Made by a program: the position numbers and the translations under genes
Source: Rubrolithibacter danxiaensis
GTDB lineage: Bacteria > Bacteroidota > Bacteroidia > Sphingobacteriales > Sphingobacteriaceae
Length of the DNA stretch: 54,527 nucleotides
Reading direction: 5' to 3'
Assembly: GCF_047272945.1 (NCBI RefSeq)
Contig: NZ_JBKOPS010000017.1
Coordinates: 1-54,527 of the forward strand
Shown here: piece by piece, positions 9,323-17,773 of the stretch
Position numbering within the stretch: position 1 is the stretch's first letter
Layout of the letters: each line of letters starts with the position of its first letter
Notes under the pieces: generated by a model
Told to the model about the DNA's origin: nothing
What the model saw: the letters and a program-made list of their open reading frames with translations, nothing else
Databases searched by the model: none

Positions 9323-11152
9323 TTAGTACTTTCTTCTACGGTTTCCGCTATCGCTTCCGCTGCTTCTTTCTTCACGGCGTTTGCCCGAAAAGTCTCTGAA
9401 GCCGCCGCTGCGCTCACGTGAATTGCCGTTTCTTTCGCGATAACCGCTGCTGTTCCCTCTTTCACGGGAACCACCGCTTCTGTATCCGCTGCGATTATCC
9501 CCACCACGGTCACGGCTTCCACCATCACGATCTCCTGCAATTTCTACCCGGACACTGCGTCCCTGAAAATCCACCGACTTAAAGTTTTGCTGAATTTGAT
9601 CTACTACAGCGTTTTCAACTTCAAAGAAAGTGTATACTCCTTTTAAGTCGATTTTGCCAATAGATTTACCGCTGATTCTGGCATTGTTACAGATAAATCC
9701 AAGCATATCGCCTCGGGTAAAATCATCAACAGAACCCAGATTTATAAATAAGCGGGTGTAATCGCTTTTATATCCTGAACGGCTGAATTTTTCTCCGCTA
9801 CGCTCTGAACTTCGTTCTTCGTAAGCAGGAGCATTCAGATCGGGAGCATTTTTATAATAATCAAGGAAACGGTTAAATTCAAGAGAAGCAAAGCGTTTTA
9901 TCACCTCTTCTTTGTCCAGATCCTTAAATTCTTCCATAATTCTTGGAATGTACTGCTCAATCTGGTCTGCGTTTACTTCCACATTGTGTACACGATGAAT
10001 CAGTCCGAATAATTGTTTTTCACAAACATCAAAGCCAGAAGGAATTTCAACTTTTGTGAATTTTTTTCCAATTACCCGTTCTATCTGGCGAATTTTTCCA
10101 ATTTCTTTTGAATTGATAATGGCAATAGAAACGCCTGATTTTCCTGCACGGGCAGTACGCCCGCTTCGGTGCGTGTAATTTTCAATCTCATCAGGTAGTG
10201 AATAGTTAATAACGTGAGTTACATCATTAACATCAATTCCCCGGGCAGCAACATCGGTTGCTATAAGCAGCTGAAGGCTCCGTTCGCGGTAGCGCTTCAT
10301 TACTTTGTCGCGTTGCTGCTGAGAAAGATCGCCATGAAGAGAATCGGCATTGTAGCCGTCTTTAATCAGGGCTTCAGCTATTTCCTGCGTTTCAATTTTT
10401 GTACGGCAGAAAACAATTCCAAAAATATCCGGATTAAAATCTACAATACGTTTAAAGGCTGCATATTTATCACGTGCTTTAACTACATAATACTCGTGAT
10501 CGATATTTGCGTTACCTGTGTTTTTGGTGCCCATGGTAAGTTCCTGCGGATCATGCATATATTTTTTTGCAATCCGCCGTACTTCGGCAGGCATGGTAGC
10601 TGAAAACAACCAGGTTTTTTTGTCTTCGGGGGTAGTTGACAGAATATTGTCAATGTCTTCCTGGAAACCCATGTTCAGCATTTCGTCTGCTTCATCCAGC
10701 ACAACGTAACGAACATCAGAAAAATCAATCGCTTTGCGGTTGATGATGTCGAGCATGCGTCCTGGTGTAGCCACAACTATTTGTACACCCCGTTTTATCT
10801 GGCGTAACTGATCGGAAATACTTGCGCCACCATAAACTGCTACAATATGTACGTTATTTAAGTTTTTGGCGTAGTTTTTCAGATCATTTGTGATCTGTAA
10901 ACAAAGTTCGCGGGTAGGGCAAAGCACTAAAGCTTGCGGATGATTTTCAGTAAAATCAAGTAATTCTAATAACGGGAGGCCAAAGGAGGCAGTTTTTCCC
11001 GTTCCGGTTTGGGCTAATCCGACAAAATCGTTGCTGCCTGAAAGTAATACCGGGATTGCTTGTTCCTGGATTGGCGTAGGATTTTCAAATCCTAATTCAG
11101 TGATGGCATTAACAATATCATGACGGATACCCAATTGACTAAATGGGTTCAT
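9323..11152 (-). CDS. DEAD-box RNA helicase with DbpA-type RNA-binding domain
   Basis: 609 residues. The N-terminal core carries the Q motif (FENPTPIQEQ), Walker A AQTGTGKT (47-54), PTREL, DEAD (153-156), SAT (184-186) and the second RecA domain ending HRSGRTARAG. A DbpA/CsdA RNA-binding fold follows (about 470-545, YTRLFINLGSVDDFTRGDML), then a long Arg/Gly/Ser-rich tail that probably binds RNA non-specifically. The layout matches CsdA/DeaD-type helicases that help ribosome assembly and mRNA handling in the cold. It has its own promoter and a 5'-UTR hairpin, which may tie expression to RNA structure. Confidence 0.94.
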   Translation of the reverse strand: MNPFSQLGIRHDIVNAITELGFENPTPIQEQAIPVLLSGSNDFVGLAQTGTGKTASFGLPLLELLDFTENHPQALVLCPTRELCLQITNDLKNYAKNLNNVHIVAVYGGASISDQLRQIKRGVQIVVATPGRMLDIINRKAIDFSDVRYVVLDEADEMLNMGFQEDIDNILSTTPEDKKTWLFSATMPAEVRRIAKKYMHDPQELTMGTKNTGNANIDHEYYVVKARDKYAAFKRIVDFNPDIFGIVFCRTKIETQEIAEALIKDGYNADSLHGDLSQQQRDKVMKRYRERSLQLLIATDVAARGIDVNDVTHVINYSLPDEIENYTHRSGRTARAGKSGVSIAIINSKEIGKIRQIERVIGKKFTKVEIPSGFDVCEKQLFGLIHRVHNVEVNADQIEQYIPRIMEEFKDLDKEEVIKRFASLEFNRFLDYYKNAPDLNAPAYEERSSERSGEKFSRSGYKSDYTRLFINLGSVDDFTRGDMLGFICNNARISGKSIGKIDLKGVYTFFEVENAVVDQIQQNFKSVDFQGRSVRVEIAGDRDGGSRDRGGDNRSGYRSGGSRERGNSSGYRERNGNSRERSGGFRDFSGKRREERSSGSDSGNRRRKY

Positions 11153-11166
11153 GATAATATATAAAA

Positions 11167-11198
11167 TCCGGCCTTATTGCCGGAGCGGGGCAAAGATA
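11167..11198 (-). promoter_or_regulatory. Helicase promoter -7 box with initial-transcript hairpin
   Basis: On the minus strand TATCTTTG (11198-11191) matches the Bacteroidota -7 consensus exactly. A GC hairpin (tccggc, 6-base loop, gccgga, then TTTT) begins a few bases downstream and lies in a 5' UTR of about 35 bases before the ATG. The hairpin could act as an attenuator or as a self-regulatory target. Confidence 0.55.
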
Positions 11199-11265
11199 CG
11201 CTTTTTTTGTTGGATTTGAAGTTTTGAAGCCTTTTGCGAATTAATTTACCATTGCCTGACTTCAG

Positions 11266-11733
11266 TTAACGTAAACGGTCGGCAGATTTGATCAGTTTCT
11301 CATCTCTACGGATTCCTCGGAGAGCCAGGATAATGAAGAGTATTCCTAAAGAGGGGAGAATGATGCCCAATCCGTAATTCTGCAACTGAAGTGTAACTCC
11401 GCCAATAACTTCTTTGGTTGTTTGTACAAGCCAGAAACTGAATCCTAAAATCAGAAGAATAGCTACATAAGACAGGGCAATTTGTTTTTTCCTGTCTTTA
11501 TAGAAGAAAATTATTACAAACGGTATAAGTCCCAGAATAACTGTAGCAATGGTTAACCCTAAAAAAGGCTGGGTTTGTACAACCTGACCATTCAGGTTTT
11601 CATAAACGCCTGTAACTTTAATGGCCTTCGCCGTGCCATAGGCATTTAAAACCTGCACATAAGGAAACAGCAATAAAGCAAATAGAGATACTGTTGCGAA
11701 AAATAGCCAGACAGTTTGAATACGTTGAAGCAT
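11266..11733 (-). CDS. DUF4293 family membrane protein
   Basis: 155 residues beginning MLQRIQTVWLFFA, the typical opening of this Bacteroidota-specific family. Four hydrophobic segments are visible: about 7-29, 60-78, 86-103 and 122-138, separated by short charged loops (YKDRKKQ between the second and third). The C-terminus is basic and cytoplasmic. Function is not established for the family. It is transcribed divergently from truA, with a TATATTTG box 20 bases upstream of its start. Confidence 0.85.
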   Translation of the reverse strand: MLQRIQTVWLFFATVSLFALLLFPYVQVLNAYGTAKAIKVTGVYENLNGQVVQTQPFLGLTIATVILGLIPFVIIFFYKDRKKQIALSYVAILLILGFSFWLVQTTKEVIGGVTLQLQNYGLGIILPSLGILFIILALRGIRRDEKLIKSADRLR

Positions 11734-11752
11734 GTTGATGGAAATTACAGTG

Positions 11753-11760
11753 CAAATATA
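11753..11760 (-). promoter_or_regulatory. -7 box of the DUF4293 gene
   Basis: The minus strand reads TATATTTG, a full TAnnTTTG match; the -33 position 19 bases upstream reads TTTT, three of four bases of TTTG. Confidence 0.5.
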
Positions 11761-11801
11761 GAAAAGTGTTGCAGGCTAAAAAGATTTTCGTATGCGATAG
11801 T

Positions 11802-11809
11802 TAACTTTG
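11802..11809 (+). promoter_or_regulatory. -7 box of truA, giving a near-leaderless mRNA
   Basis: TAACTTTG matches TAnnTTTG and ends only four bases before the TTG start codon, so transcription would begin at or next to the start codon. No TTG is found at the usual -33 distance. Confidence 0.45.
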
Positions 11810-11813
11810 GTGC

Positions 11814-12599
11814 TTGAAAAAAAAACAGCGATATTTTTTAGAACTTTCTTACAAGGGAACAGCGTATCACGGATGGCAGGTTCAGCCGAATGCTGTTACT
11901 GTGCAGGAGGTTCTTGAAAATGCGTTATGTACGGTGTTCAGGCAGCAAATAGAAACAGTTGGATGCGGCAGAACCGATACAGGAGTGCATGCGAAACAGT
12001 TTTATGCTCATTTTGACCTGGAAGAGTTTGCAGGGGAGATGGACAAATCAAAAGTGCAGAGCTTGAATGCAGTACTTCCTAAAGATATTGCTGTTCATCG
12101 CATAATTGAAGTTGAGGAAGATGCTCATGCACGTTTTGACGCCACAGAACGATCGTATGAATATCATATACATTTTCAGAAAGATCCTTTTAAGCAGGAT
12201 TATTCGTGGCTATTGAGGGATGTACCCGATCTGGAGGCCATGAATGAAGCTGCTTCTGTAATTTTGGAATATCGGGATTTCAGCTGTTTCAGTAAATCAA
12301 ATACACAGGTTTTTACAAATAATTGTTTGGTTTCTGAAGCGGTATGGAGAAGAACAGATTCAGGTATTGTATTTCGTATTACAGCAGATCGGTTTTTGAG
12401 AAACATGGTACGGGCAATTGTTGGAACATTAATCCCGATAGGAAGAGGTGATTTTAAACCGGAAGGCATACGAAATATTATAGAAAGTAAAAACCGCAGT
12501 AACGCCGGCACTTCAGTGCCTGCCTGCGGATTATATTTAACACGTATTTTGTATCCTTATATTGATGTTGAAAAGGAAAGTTCGGAACAGGAATTTTAA
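11814..12599 (+). CDS. truA: tRNA pseudouridine synthase A
   Basis: 261 residues. It converts uridines 38-40 in the tRNA anticodon stem-loop to pseudouridine. The family motif GCGRTDTGVHA is present with the catalytic Asp55, together with the N-terminal LSYKGTAYHGWQVQP and C-terminal FLRNMVRAIVGTLI. The start is TTG: no in-frame ATG precedes it before a stop, and the conserved LSYKGTAYHG lies only ten residues in, where the family expects it. The ABC exporter starts 13 bases after the stop. Confidence 0.95.
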   Translation: MKKKQRYFLELSYKGTAYHGWQVQPNAVTVQEVLENALCTVFRQQIETVGCGRTDTGVHAKQFYAHFDLEEFAGEMDKSKVQSLNAVLPKDIAVHRIIEVEEDAHARFDATERSYEYHIHFQKDPFKQDYSWLLRDVPDLEAMNEAASVILEYRDFSCFSKSNTQVFTNNCLVSEAVWRRTDSGIVFRITADRFLRNMVRAIVGTLIPIGRGDFKPEGIRNIIESKNRSNAGTSVPACGLYLTRILYPYIDVEKESSEQEF

Positions 12600-12612
12600 A
12601 TAAAAGTTTAGT

Positions 12613-14415
12613 ATGGCAGAAGTAACAGGTAAAGCCTTCGATATACGATTGCTTAACAGAATAATGAAGTATGTAAAGCCATACCGCGGGCTTTTCATTG
12701 CTGCGGCGTTTTTAACCATTCTTCTGGCTGTCATCTCGCTTGCACAACCCCTCTTAATGCAGCAGGCAGTAGATGAATTTATACTGGATAATAATATGCA
12801 GGGTTTAACACAGCTTACTATTCTCATGATTGTTTTGCTGCTCGTGCAAACCGTTTTACAGTATTTTCAAACTTTTTCAACCAATACGCTGGGGCAATCC
12901 GTAATCAGAGACCTTCGCATACATGTATTCAACCACATCAGTAGATTAAAACTTAAATTTTTTGACCGAACTCCTATTGGCGTACTTATTACCAGGACAG
13001 TGTCAGACCTGGAAACTGTGGCAGATATATTTTCAGAGGGCTTGATTTCTATTTTAGGCGATTTGCTGCTGGTAATAGGCATAGTTTCTTATATGGTTTT
13101 GCAGGACTGGAAGTTAACCCTGGTAACTTTAATTCCGATGCCTTTACTGATACTTTCAACATATATTTTTAAAGAAGCGATAAAATCTTCCTTTCAGGAA
13201 GTACGGACCCAGGTAGCGCAGTTAAATACCTTTTTGCAGGAGCATATTTCAGGAATGGCTATTATCCAGTACTTTGCCCGTGAAAACCAGGAGATGCGAA
13301 AGTTTAAACAGGTAAACCAAAAACACCGCGACGCTCATATTCGCTCAAACTGGTATTATTCAATCTTTTTTCCGGTAGTGGAAATCATTTCGGCTATGTC
13401 TTTAGGACTTTTGGTTTGGTATGGCTCTAAAAGAGTATTGACAGATCAGCAGTTGTCAGAAATTTCTGCTTCTTCTGCAGGTGTTACGCCGGGACTGATC
13501 GTATCTTTTATCTTTTTAATAAACATGCTTTTTCGCCCGATTCGCCAACTGGCAGATAAGTTCAATACGCTCCAGATGGGGATGGTAGGTGCCGAACGAA
13601 TATTCAGAGTGCTCGATACTCCGGAAACAGAAGCTAATTCAGGAAAGCTGATGTCGACAACCATGGAGGGAGAAATTGAATTTAAAGACGTTTGGTTTGC
13701 TTACAATGATGAAAACTGGGTATTGAAAAATATTTCTTTTACGGTTAAAGCGGGAGAAACACTGGCGCTGGTTGGGGCTACAGGTGCGGGTAAATCTTCC
13801 ACCATTAATATTCTTAACCGGTTTTATGAGATAGGGAAGGGTTCCGTTAAGATTGACGAGGTTGATATAAGAGAATATGAACTTGATTACCTGCGATCGC
13901 AGATTGCAACGGTAATACAGGATGTGTTCTTGTTTTCAGGGTCTATTGCCAATAACATCAGTTTAAATAATACTGAAATAACCCGCGAAAAACTTATTGA
14001 AGCTGCAAAGGAAGTTGGAGCGCATGAATTCATTGAGCGTTTACCTCATGGCTACGATTACGACGTAATGGAAAGAGGTTCAACACTTTCTGCCGGGCAG
14101 GCACAGCTAATTTCCTTTATCCGGGCCCTGGTTTACAACCCCAAAATCCTGGTTCTTGACGAAGCAACATCATCTGTTGATACAGAAACTGAACTTCTTA
14201 TTCAACGATCAATTGAGAAATTGATGCGTGGAAGAACTTCCATTGTTATTGCCCATCGTTTATCTACCATTCAAAATGCAGATAAAATCATTGTTCTGGA
14301 TCATGGTGAAATCAAAGAGGTAGGAACACATCAGGATCTGCTAAAGTTGAACGGTTATTATAAACGGCTTTATGATCTTCAGTTCAATTCAGAGGGTATC
14401 GCTAAAACTGCCTGA
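12613..14415 (+). CDS. ABC exporter, fused permease and ATPase (MsbA/MdlB-like)
   Basis: 600 residues. The N-terminal half is a six-helix ABC exporter domain (about 20-330) starting near LLNRIMKYVKPYRGLFIAA. The C-terminal nucleotide-binding domain has Walker A GATGAGKSS (near 390), Q-loop VIQDVFLFSG, signature LSAGQAQ (a variant of LSGGQ), Walker B ILVLDEATSSVD and the H-loop IVIAHRLST. Half-transporters of this kind work as dimers and export lipids, drugs or peptides. Only one subunit is encoded here, suggesting a homodimer. The altered signature is common in one subfamily and does not by itself imply loss of activity. Confidence 0.93.
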   Translation: MAEVTGKAFDIRLLNRIMKYVKPYRGLFIAAAFLTILLAVISLAQPLLMQQAVDEFILDNNMQGLTQLTILMIVLLLVQTVLQYFQTFSTNTLGQSVIRDLRIHVFNHISRLKLKFFDRTPIGVLITRTVSDLETVADIFSEGLISILGDLLLVIGIVSYMVLQDWKLTLVTLIPMPLLILSTYIFKEAIKSSFQEVRTQVAQLNTFLQEHISGMAIIQYFARENQEMRKFKQVNQKHRDAHIRSNWYYSIFFPVVEIISAMSLGLLVWYGSKRVLTDQQLSEISASSAGVTPGLIVSFIFLINMLFRPIRQLADKFNTLQMGMVGAERIFRVLDTPETEANSGKLMSTTMEGEIEFKDVWFAYNDENWVLKNISFTVKAGETLALVGATGAGKSSTINILNRFYEIGKGSVKIDEVDIREYELDYLRSQIATVIQDVFLFSGSIANNISLNNTEITREKLIEAAKEVGAHEFIERLPHGYDYDVMERGSTLSAGQAQLISFIRALVYNPKILVLDEATSSVDTETELLIQRSIEKLMRGRTSIVIAHRLSTIQNADKIIVLDHGEIKEVGTHQDLLKLNGYYKRLYDLQFNSEGIAKTA

Positions 14416-14459
14416 CCTTTTGCCTGAAATATATTGAGCAAAAGAAGTATTATTGAATA

Positions 14460-15698
14460 ATGAAGCGAGTAATCTCTCACCTTTCGTTCCAGGTGCTTAT
14501 TGCCATAGTATCCGGTATCTTAGTTGGTATTAACTTTCCCGGATTTGCGCCTGCTGCGAAAGTTATCAGTCAGCTTTTTATTAACATGATCACTATGTTG
14601 ATAGCTCCTATTATCTTTTTAACTATCGTTTTAGGAATTTCGAAAGCAGGAGACATGAAAAAAGTTGGACGTGTTGGAGGAAAAGCTCTGCTTTATTTTG
14701 AAGTAGTCACCACCCTTGCTATTGTTATCGGTCTTGTTGTCGCCAATGTTATCGGTCCGGGCCGAAATGTAAATATCAATGTACAGGCCAATACTTCGTC
14801 TGTAAAACAATATACAGAAAACGCTTCTGAAATAAACTGGACAGACTTTGTGTTGCATATTGTTCCGAAAAATGCCATGGAAGCATTTGCAGAAGGAGAG
14901 ATACTGCAGGTATTGTTCTTTGCAATCTTGTTTGGTTTCGGGCTGTCAAAAATGGGAGAAAGCGGGCAATCGCTGATCTCAACCTTTGAGAAGATTTCCA
15001 AGGTTCTCTTCAACATTATGAAGTTTATTATGAAGCTGGCACCTTTCGGAGCATTTGGCGGGATGGCATTTACTATCGGAACCTATGGTCTGCAAACGCT
15101 AATTCCGATGGGAAAATTGATGCTTTCGGTATACATTACCATGGCACTGTTTATTTTTGTTGTTTTAAATGCAATATGCCGTCTTTACAGGTTTAGCCTG
15201 TGGCAGTATCTGAAATATATCCGGCAGGAAATACTGATTGTTCTTGGAACTTCCTCCTCCGAATCGGTTTTGCCGAGTATGATGGAAAAAATGGAACGGT
15301 TCGGCTGTTCTAAATCTGTAGTGGGACTTGTAATTCCTACGGGATATTCCTTCAACCTGGATGGAACCTCTATTTATCTTTCGATGGCTACTATTTTTCT
15401 TGCCCAGGTTTTTAATGTTAATCTTTCTCTGATACAGGAAATAACAATTATTGGCGTATTAATGATCACATCTAAAGGCGCTGCGGGAGTAACCGGAAGC
15501 GGATTTATTGTGCTGGCAACTACGCTTTCTGCTTTAAAAGTAGTTCCTGTTGAAGGAATTGCAATTTTACTGGGAGTAGACCGGTTTATGTCTGAAGCCC
15601 GGGCAATAACAAACATGATAGGCAACGGAATTGCTACCATTGTAATTGCTAAAAGCGAAAAAGAGTTTGTAAGCACCCCTGAACACACCGGTGTATAA
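14460..15698 (+). CDS. Dicarboxylate/amino acid:cation symporter (DAACS family)
   Basis: 412 residues with about eight hydrophobic helices and the re-entrant loop signatures of the GltP/DctA family: the serine-rich GTSSSESVLPSMMEKMERFG loop, NLDGTSIYLSMATIFLAQ, and the substrate site GVDRFMSEARAITNMIGNG. These proteins import glutamate, aspartate or C4-dicarboxylates with protons or sodium. The arginine in SEAR fits the acidic-substrate branch, but substrate and ion cannot be settled from sequence. It follows the ABC exporter by 44 bases. Confidence 0.93.
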   Translation: MKRVISHLSFQVLIAIVSGILVGINFPGFAPAAKVISQLFINMITMLIAPIIFLTIVLGISKAGDMKKVGRVGGKALLYFEVVTTLAIVIGLVVANVIGPGRNVNINVQANTSSVKQYTENASEINWTDFVLHIVPKNAMEAFAEGEILQVLFFAILFGFGLSKMGESGQSLISTFEKISKVLFNIMKFIMKLAPFGAFGGMAFTIGTYGLQTLIPMGKLMLSVYITMALFIFVVLNAICRLYRFSLWQYLKYIRQEILIVLGTSSSESVLPSMMEKMERFGCSKSVVGLVIPTGYSFNLDGTSIYLSMATIFLAQVFNVNLSLIQEITIIGVLMITSKGAAGVTGSGFIVLATTLSALKVVPVEGIAILLGVDRFMSEARAITNMIGNGIATIVIAKSEKEFVSTPEHTGV

Positions 15699-15755
15699 TA
15701 GTACCAATTAAACGATTCAATTAAATCTTCCCATTGTATCTTTTTATTGAATTAG

Positions 15756-15797
15756 TTTGAGATTCCTCTCGATTGTTTTAGTTTTGCGAAACTAAAA
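15756..15797 (+). promoter_or_regulatory. sucD promoter overlapped by an inverted repeat
   Basis: TTTG (15756-15759), exactly 19 bases, then TAGTTTTG (15779-15786): a full match to the Bacteroidota housekeeping promoter. A 9-bp perfect inverted repeat (ttttagttt, tgcg, aaactaaaa; 15776-15797) covers the -7 box and start site and could be an operator or a leader hairpin. Confidence 0.75.
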
Positions 15798-15805
15798 TCC
15801 GACTA

Positions 15806-16678
15806 ATGAGCGTACTCGTAAATAAAGATTCAAAGGTTATCGTTCAGGGCTTCACCGGTAACGAAGGAACTTACCATGCTTCCCAGATGATTGAATACGG
15901 AACACAGGTTGTAGGTGGTGTTACTCCCGGAAAAGGAGGCCAAACTCACCTTGATCGTCCGGTTTTCAATACTGTACAGGATGCTGTTGATAAAACAGGA
16001 GCAAATGTTTCCATTATTTTCGTTCCGCCCGCTTTTGCTGCCGATGCAATTATGGAAGCAGCGGAAGCAGGAATTAAGGTAATAGTTTGTATAACAGAAG
16101 GTATTCCTACAAAGGATATGATTCAGGTAAAGGAATATATCAAAGATAAAGACACCCGTTTAATTGGCCCTAACTGCCCGGGAATTATAACTGCTGATGA
16201 AGCTAAAATTGGTATCATGCCAGGTTTTATCTTCAAAAAGGGAAAAGTTGGAGTAGTTTCTAAATCAGGAACATTAACTTACGAAGCGGTAGATCAGGTG
16301 GTGAAAGCCGGCTTGGGAATAACAACAGCGATCGGAATTGGAGGAGACCCTATTATTGGGACTCCAACAGTTGAAGCTGTTAAGTTACTGATGAATGACC
16401 CGGAAACAGAGGGAATAATCATGATAGGAGAAATTGGTGGCGGAATGGAAGCAGAAGCAGCCCGTTGGATTAAAGATAACGGAACAAAGCCGGTTGTAGG
16501 GTTTATTGCCGGACAAACTGCACCTGCAGGTCGTAGAATGGGTCATGCCGGAGCGATTGTAGGTGGCGCTGATGATACAGCGGCTGCAAAAATGAAGATC
16601 ATGCGTGAGTGTGGAATTCGCGTTGTAGAGTCGCCTGCTGAAATTGGTGCAGCAATGGCTGAAGAATTAAGTAAATAA
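15806..16678 (+). CDS. sucD: Succinyl-CoA ligase alpha subunit
   Basis: 290 residues. Together with SucC it interconverts succinyl-CoA and succinate with ADP or GDP phosphorylation in the TCA cycle. The CoA-binding N-terminus (VIVQGFTGNEGTYHASQ), the GPNCPGII motif, SKSGTLTYE and the phosphorylated active-site His247 in RRMGHAGAIVGG are intact. The length equals the E. coli subunit. sucC is not in the window, so the two subunits are encoded separately here. The gene has its own strong promoter and terminator and is probably monocistronic. Confidence 0.96.
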   Translation: MSVLVNKDSKVIVQGFTGNEGTYHASQMIEYGTQVVGGVTPGKGGQTHLDRPVFNTVQDAVDKTGANVSIIFVPPAFAADAIMEAAEAGIKVIVCITEGIPTKDMIQVKEYIKDKDTRLIGPNCPGIITADEAKIGIMPGFIFKKGKVGVVSKSGTLTYEAVDQVVKAGLGITTAIGIGGDPIIGTPTVEAVKLLMNDPETEGIIMIGEIGGGMEAEAARWIKDNGTKPVVGFIAGQTAPAGRRMGHAGAIVGGADDTAAAKMKIMRECGIRVVESPAEIGAAMAEELSK

Positions 16679-16700
16679 CTTAAATATTACTGAAAATTGA

Positions 16701-16735
16701 GATCCCGCCTTTTCTGAAAAAGCCGGGATTTTTTT
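16701..16735 (+). terminator. sucD terminator
   Basis: An imperfect stem pairing atcccg with the cgggat arm (one internal mismatch), an A/T-rich loop and a run of seven T, 22 bases after the sucD stop. Confidence 0.75.
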
Positions 16736-16859
16736 ATGACCTGATTTGGTATTTGAATCAGAGATACATGATAATCAGTTAAATGTCAGATATTATATTT
16801 TACGCATTGAAGAATCTAAAACAGTAAAAAAAATCGTATGTTGATTAAAATGATTGTCG

Positions 16860-17333
16860 ATGAAGAATTTAATGATACTGTTTGCCACTCTTCTGCTGTT
16901 TAACTTAACGGCGTGTGCACAAAAACAGGATAAAAAGGAAATTAAGGAAATTAAAAAGGCAGAGAAAATGAACTGGAACAAATTAACACCGGAAGAAGAA
17001 CGGGTAATAGTAAATAAAGGAACAGAATATCCCGGTACGGGGAAATTATTAAATAACAAGGAAAAAGGAACTTACGTTTGTAAACGTTGTAATGCTCCTT
17101 TGTACACGTCGGATAGTAAATTCGAATCTCATTGCGGATGGCCAAGTTTTGATGATGAGATTGATGGTGCTGTAAAACGCGTTCCGGATGCGGATGGGCT
17201 GCGTACCGAAATTGTATGTGCTAATTGCGGTGCTCATTTAGGCCACGTATTTCTGGGTGAAGGCTTTACGCCTAAAAATACACGCCATTGTGTAAATTCC
17301 ATTTCTATGAACTTTATTCCCGCAAAAGGCTAA
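16860..17333 (+). CDS. msrB: Peptide-methionine (R)-S-oxide reductase, lipoprotein
   Basis: 157 residues from the ATG at 16860, preferred over a TTG two codons upstream because it gives a clean lipoprotein signal (FATLLLFNLTAC, lipobox LTAC). The enzyme reduces methionine-R-sulfoxide in proteins. The zinc CxxC pairs (CKRC, CANC), CGWPSFDDE, GAHLGHVF and the catalytic Cys144 in RHCVNSISMNF are intact. The lipobox places it in the periplasm, so it would repair envelope proteins; reductant supply is not visible here. A terminator follows. Confidence 0.94.
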   Translation: MKNLMILFATLLLFNLTACAQKQDKKEIKEIKKAEKMNWNKLTPEEERVIVNKGTEYPGTGKLLNNKEKGTYVCKRCNAPLYTSDSKFESHCGWPSFDDEIDGAVKRVPDADGLRTEIVCANCGAHLGHVFLGEGFTPKNTRHCVNSISMNFIPAKG

Positions 17334-17358
17334 GATGTTTCAATCTTTAATTTACAGG

Positions 17359-17386
17359 AGCGGCTTTGGAAAGAGCCGCTTTTTTG
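17359..17386 (+). terminator. msrB terminator
   Basis: A 7-bp perfect stem (agcggct with agccgct), an 8-base loop and a T run. It covers the region just before a possible TTG start of the next frame, which argues for that gene's downstream ATG. Confidence 0.9.
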
Positions 17387-17411
17387 TTTGAAGTTTTCTT
17401 ATTTTAGAAAA

Positions 17412-17768
17412 ATGAATTTTCGCGTACTTGTTCTTGTTATCCTGGCGATGTTATTTATCAGTTCCTGTTCTTCTAAAATTACGGAAACCGGAAAAGCTTC
17501 ATTTTATGCCAGTAAGTTTAATGGCCGACGAACTTCGAGCGGCGAGAAGTTCAGAAGTTCTAAACGTACGGCAGCTCATCGTACCCTGCCATTCGGGACA
17601 AAAGTAAAAGTAACCAATCTGAAGAATGGAAAATCGGTAAAAGTACGTATAAACGACAGAGGCCCTTTTGTAGCAGGGCGAATTATTGACCTTTCGCGAA
17701 AAGCGGCCCGCAAAATAGATATGATTAATGCAGGTGTAGTTTCAGTGAAAATTCAGTATAAGAAGTAA
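17412..17768 (+). CDS. RlpA-like septal ring lipoprotein (double-psi beta-barrel)
   Basis: 118 residues from the ATG at 17412. An upstream TTG frame would begin inside the msrB terminator. The lipoprotein signal is LVILAMLFISSC. The DPBB core follows: GKASFYASKFNGRRTSSGE, TLPFGTKVKVTNLKNGKSV and VRINDRGPFVAGRIIDLS, with the Asp of NDRGPF at the position of the catalytic acid. RlpA proteins in other bacteria cleave denuded peptidoglycan at the septum. There is no C-terminal SPOR domain, so it is a minimal version. Confidence 0.92.
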   Translation: MNFRVLVLVILAMLFISSCSSKITETGKASFYASKFNGRRTSSGEKFRSSKRTAAHRTLPFGTKVKVTNLKNGKSVKVRINDRGPFVAGRIIDLSRKAARKIDMINAGVVSVKIQYKK

Positions 17769-17773
17769 CAGGA

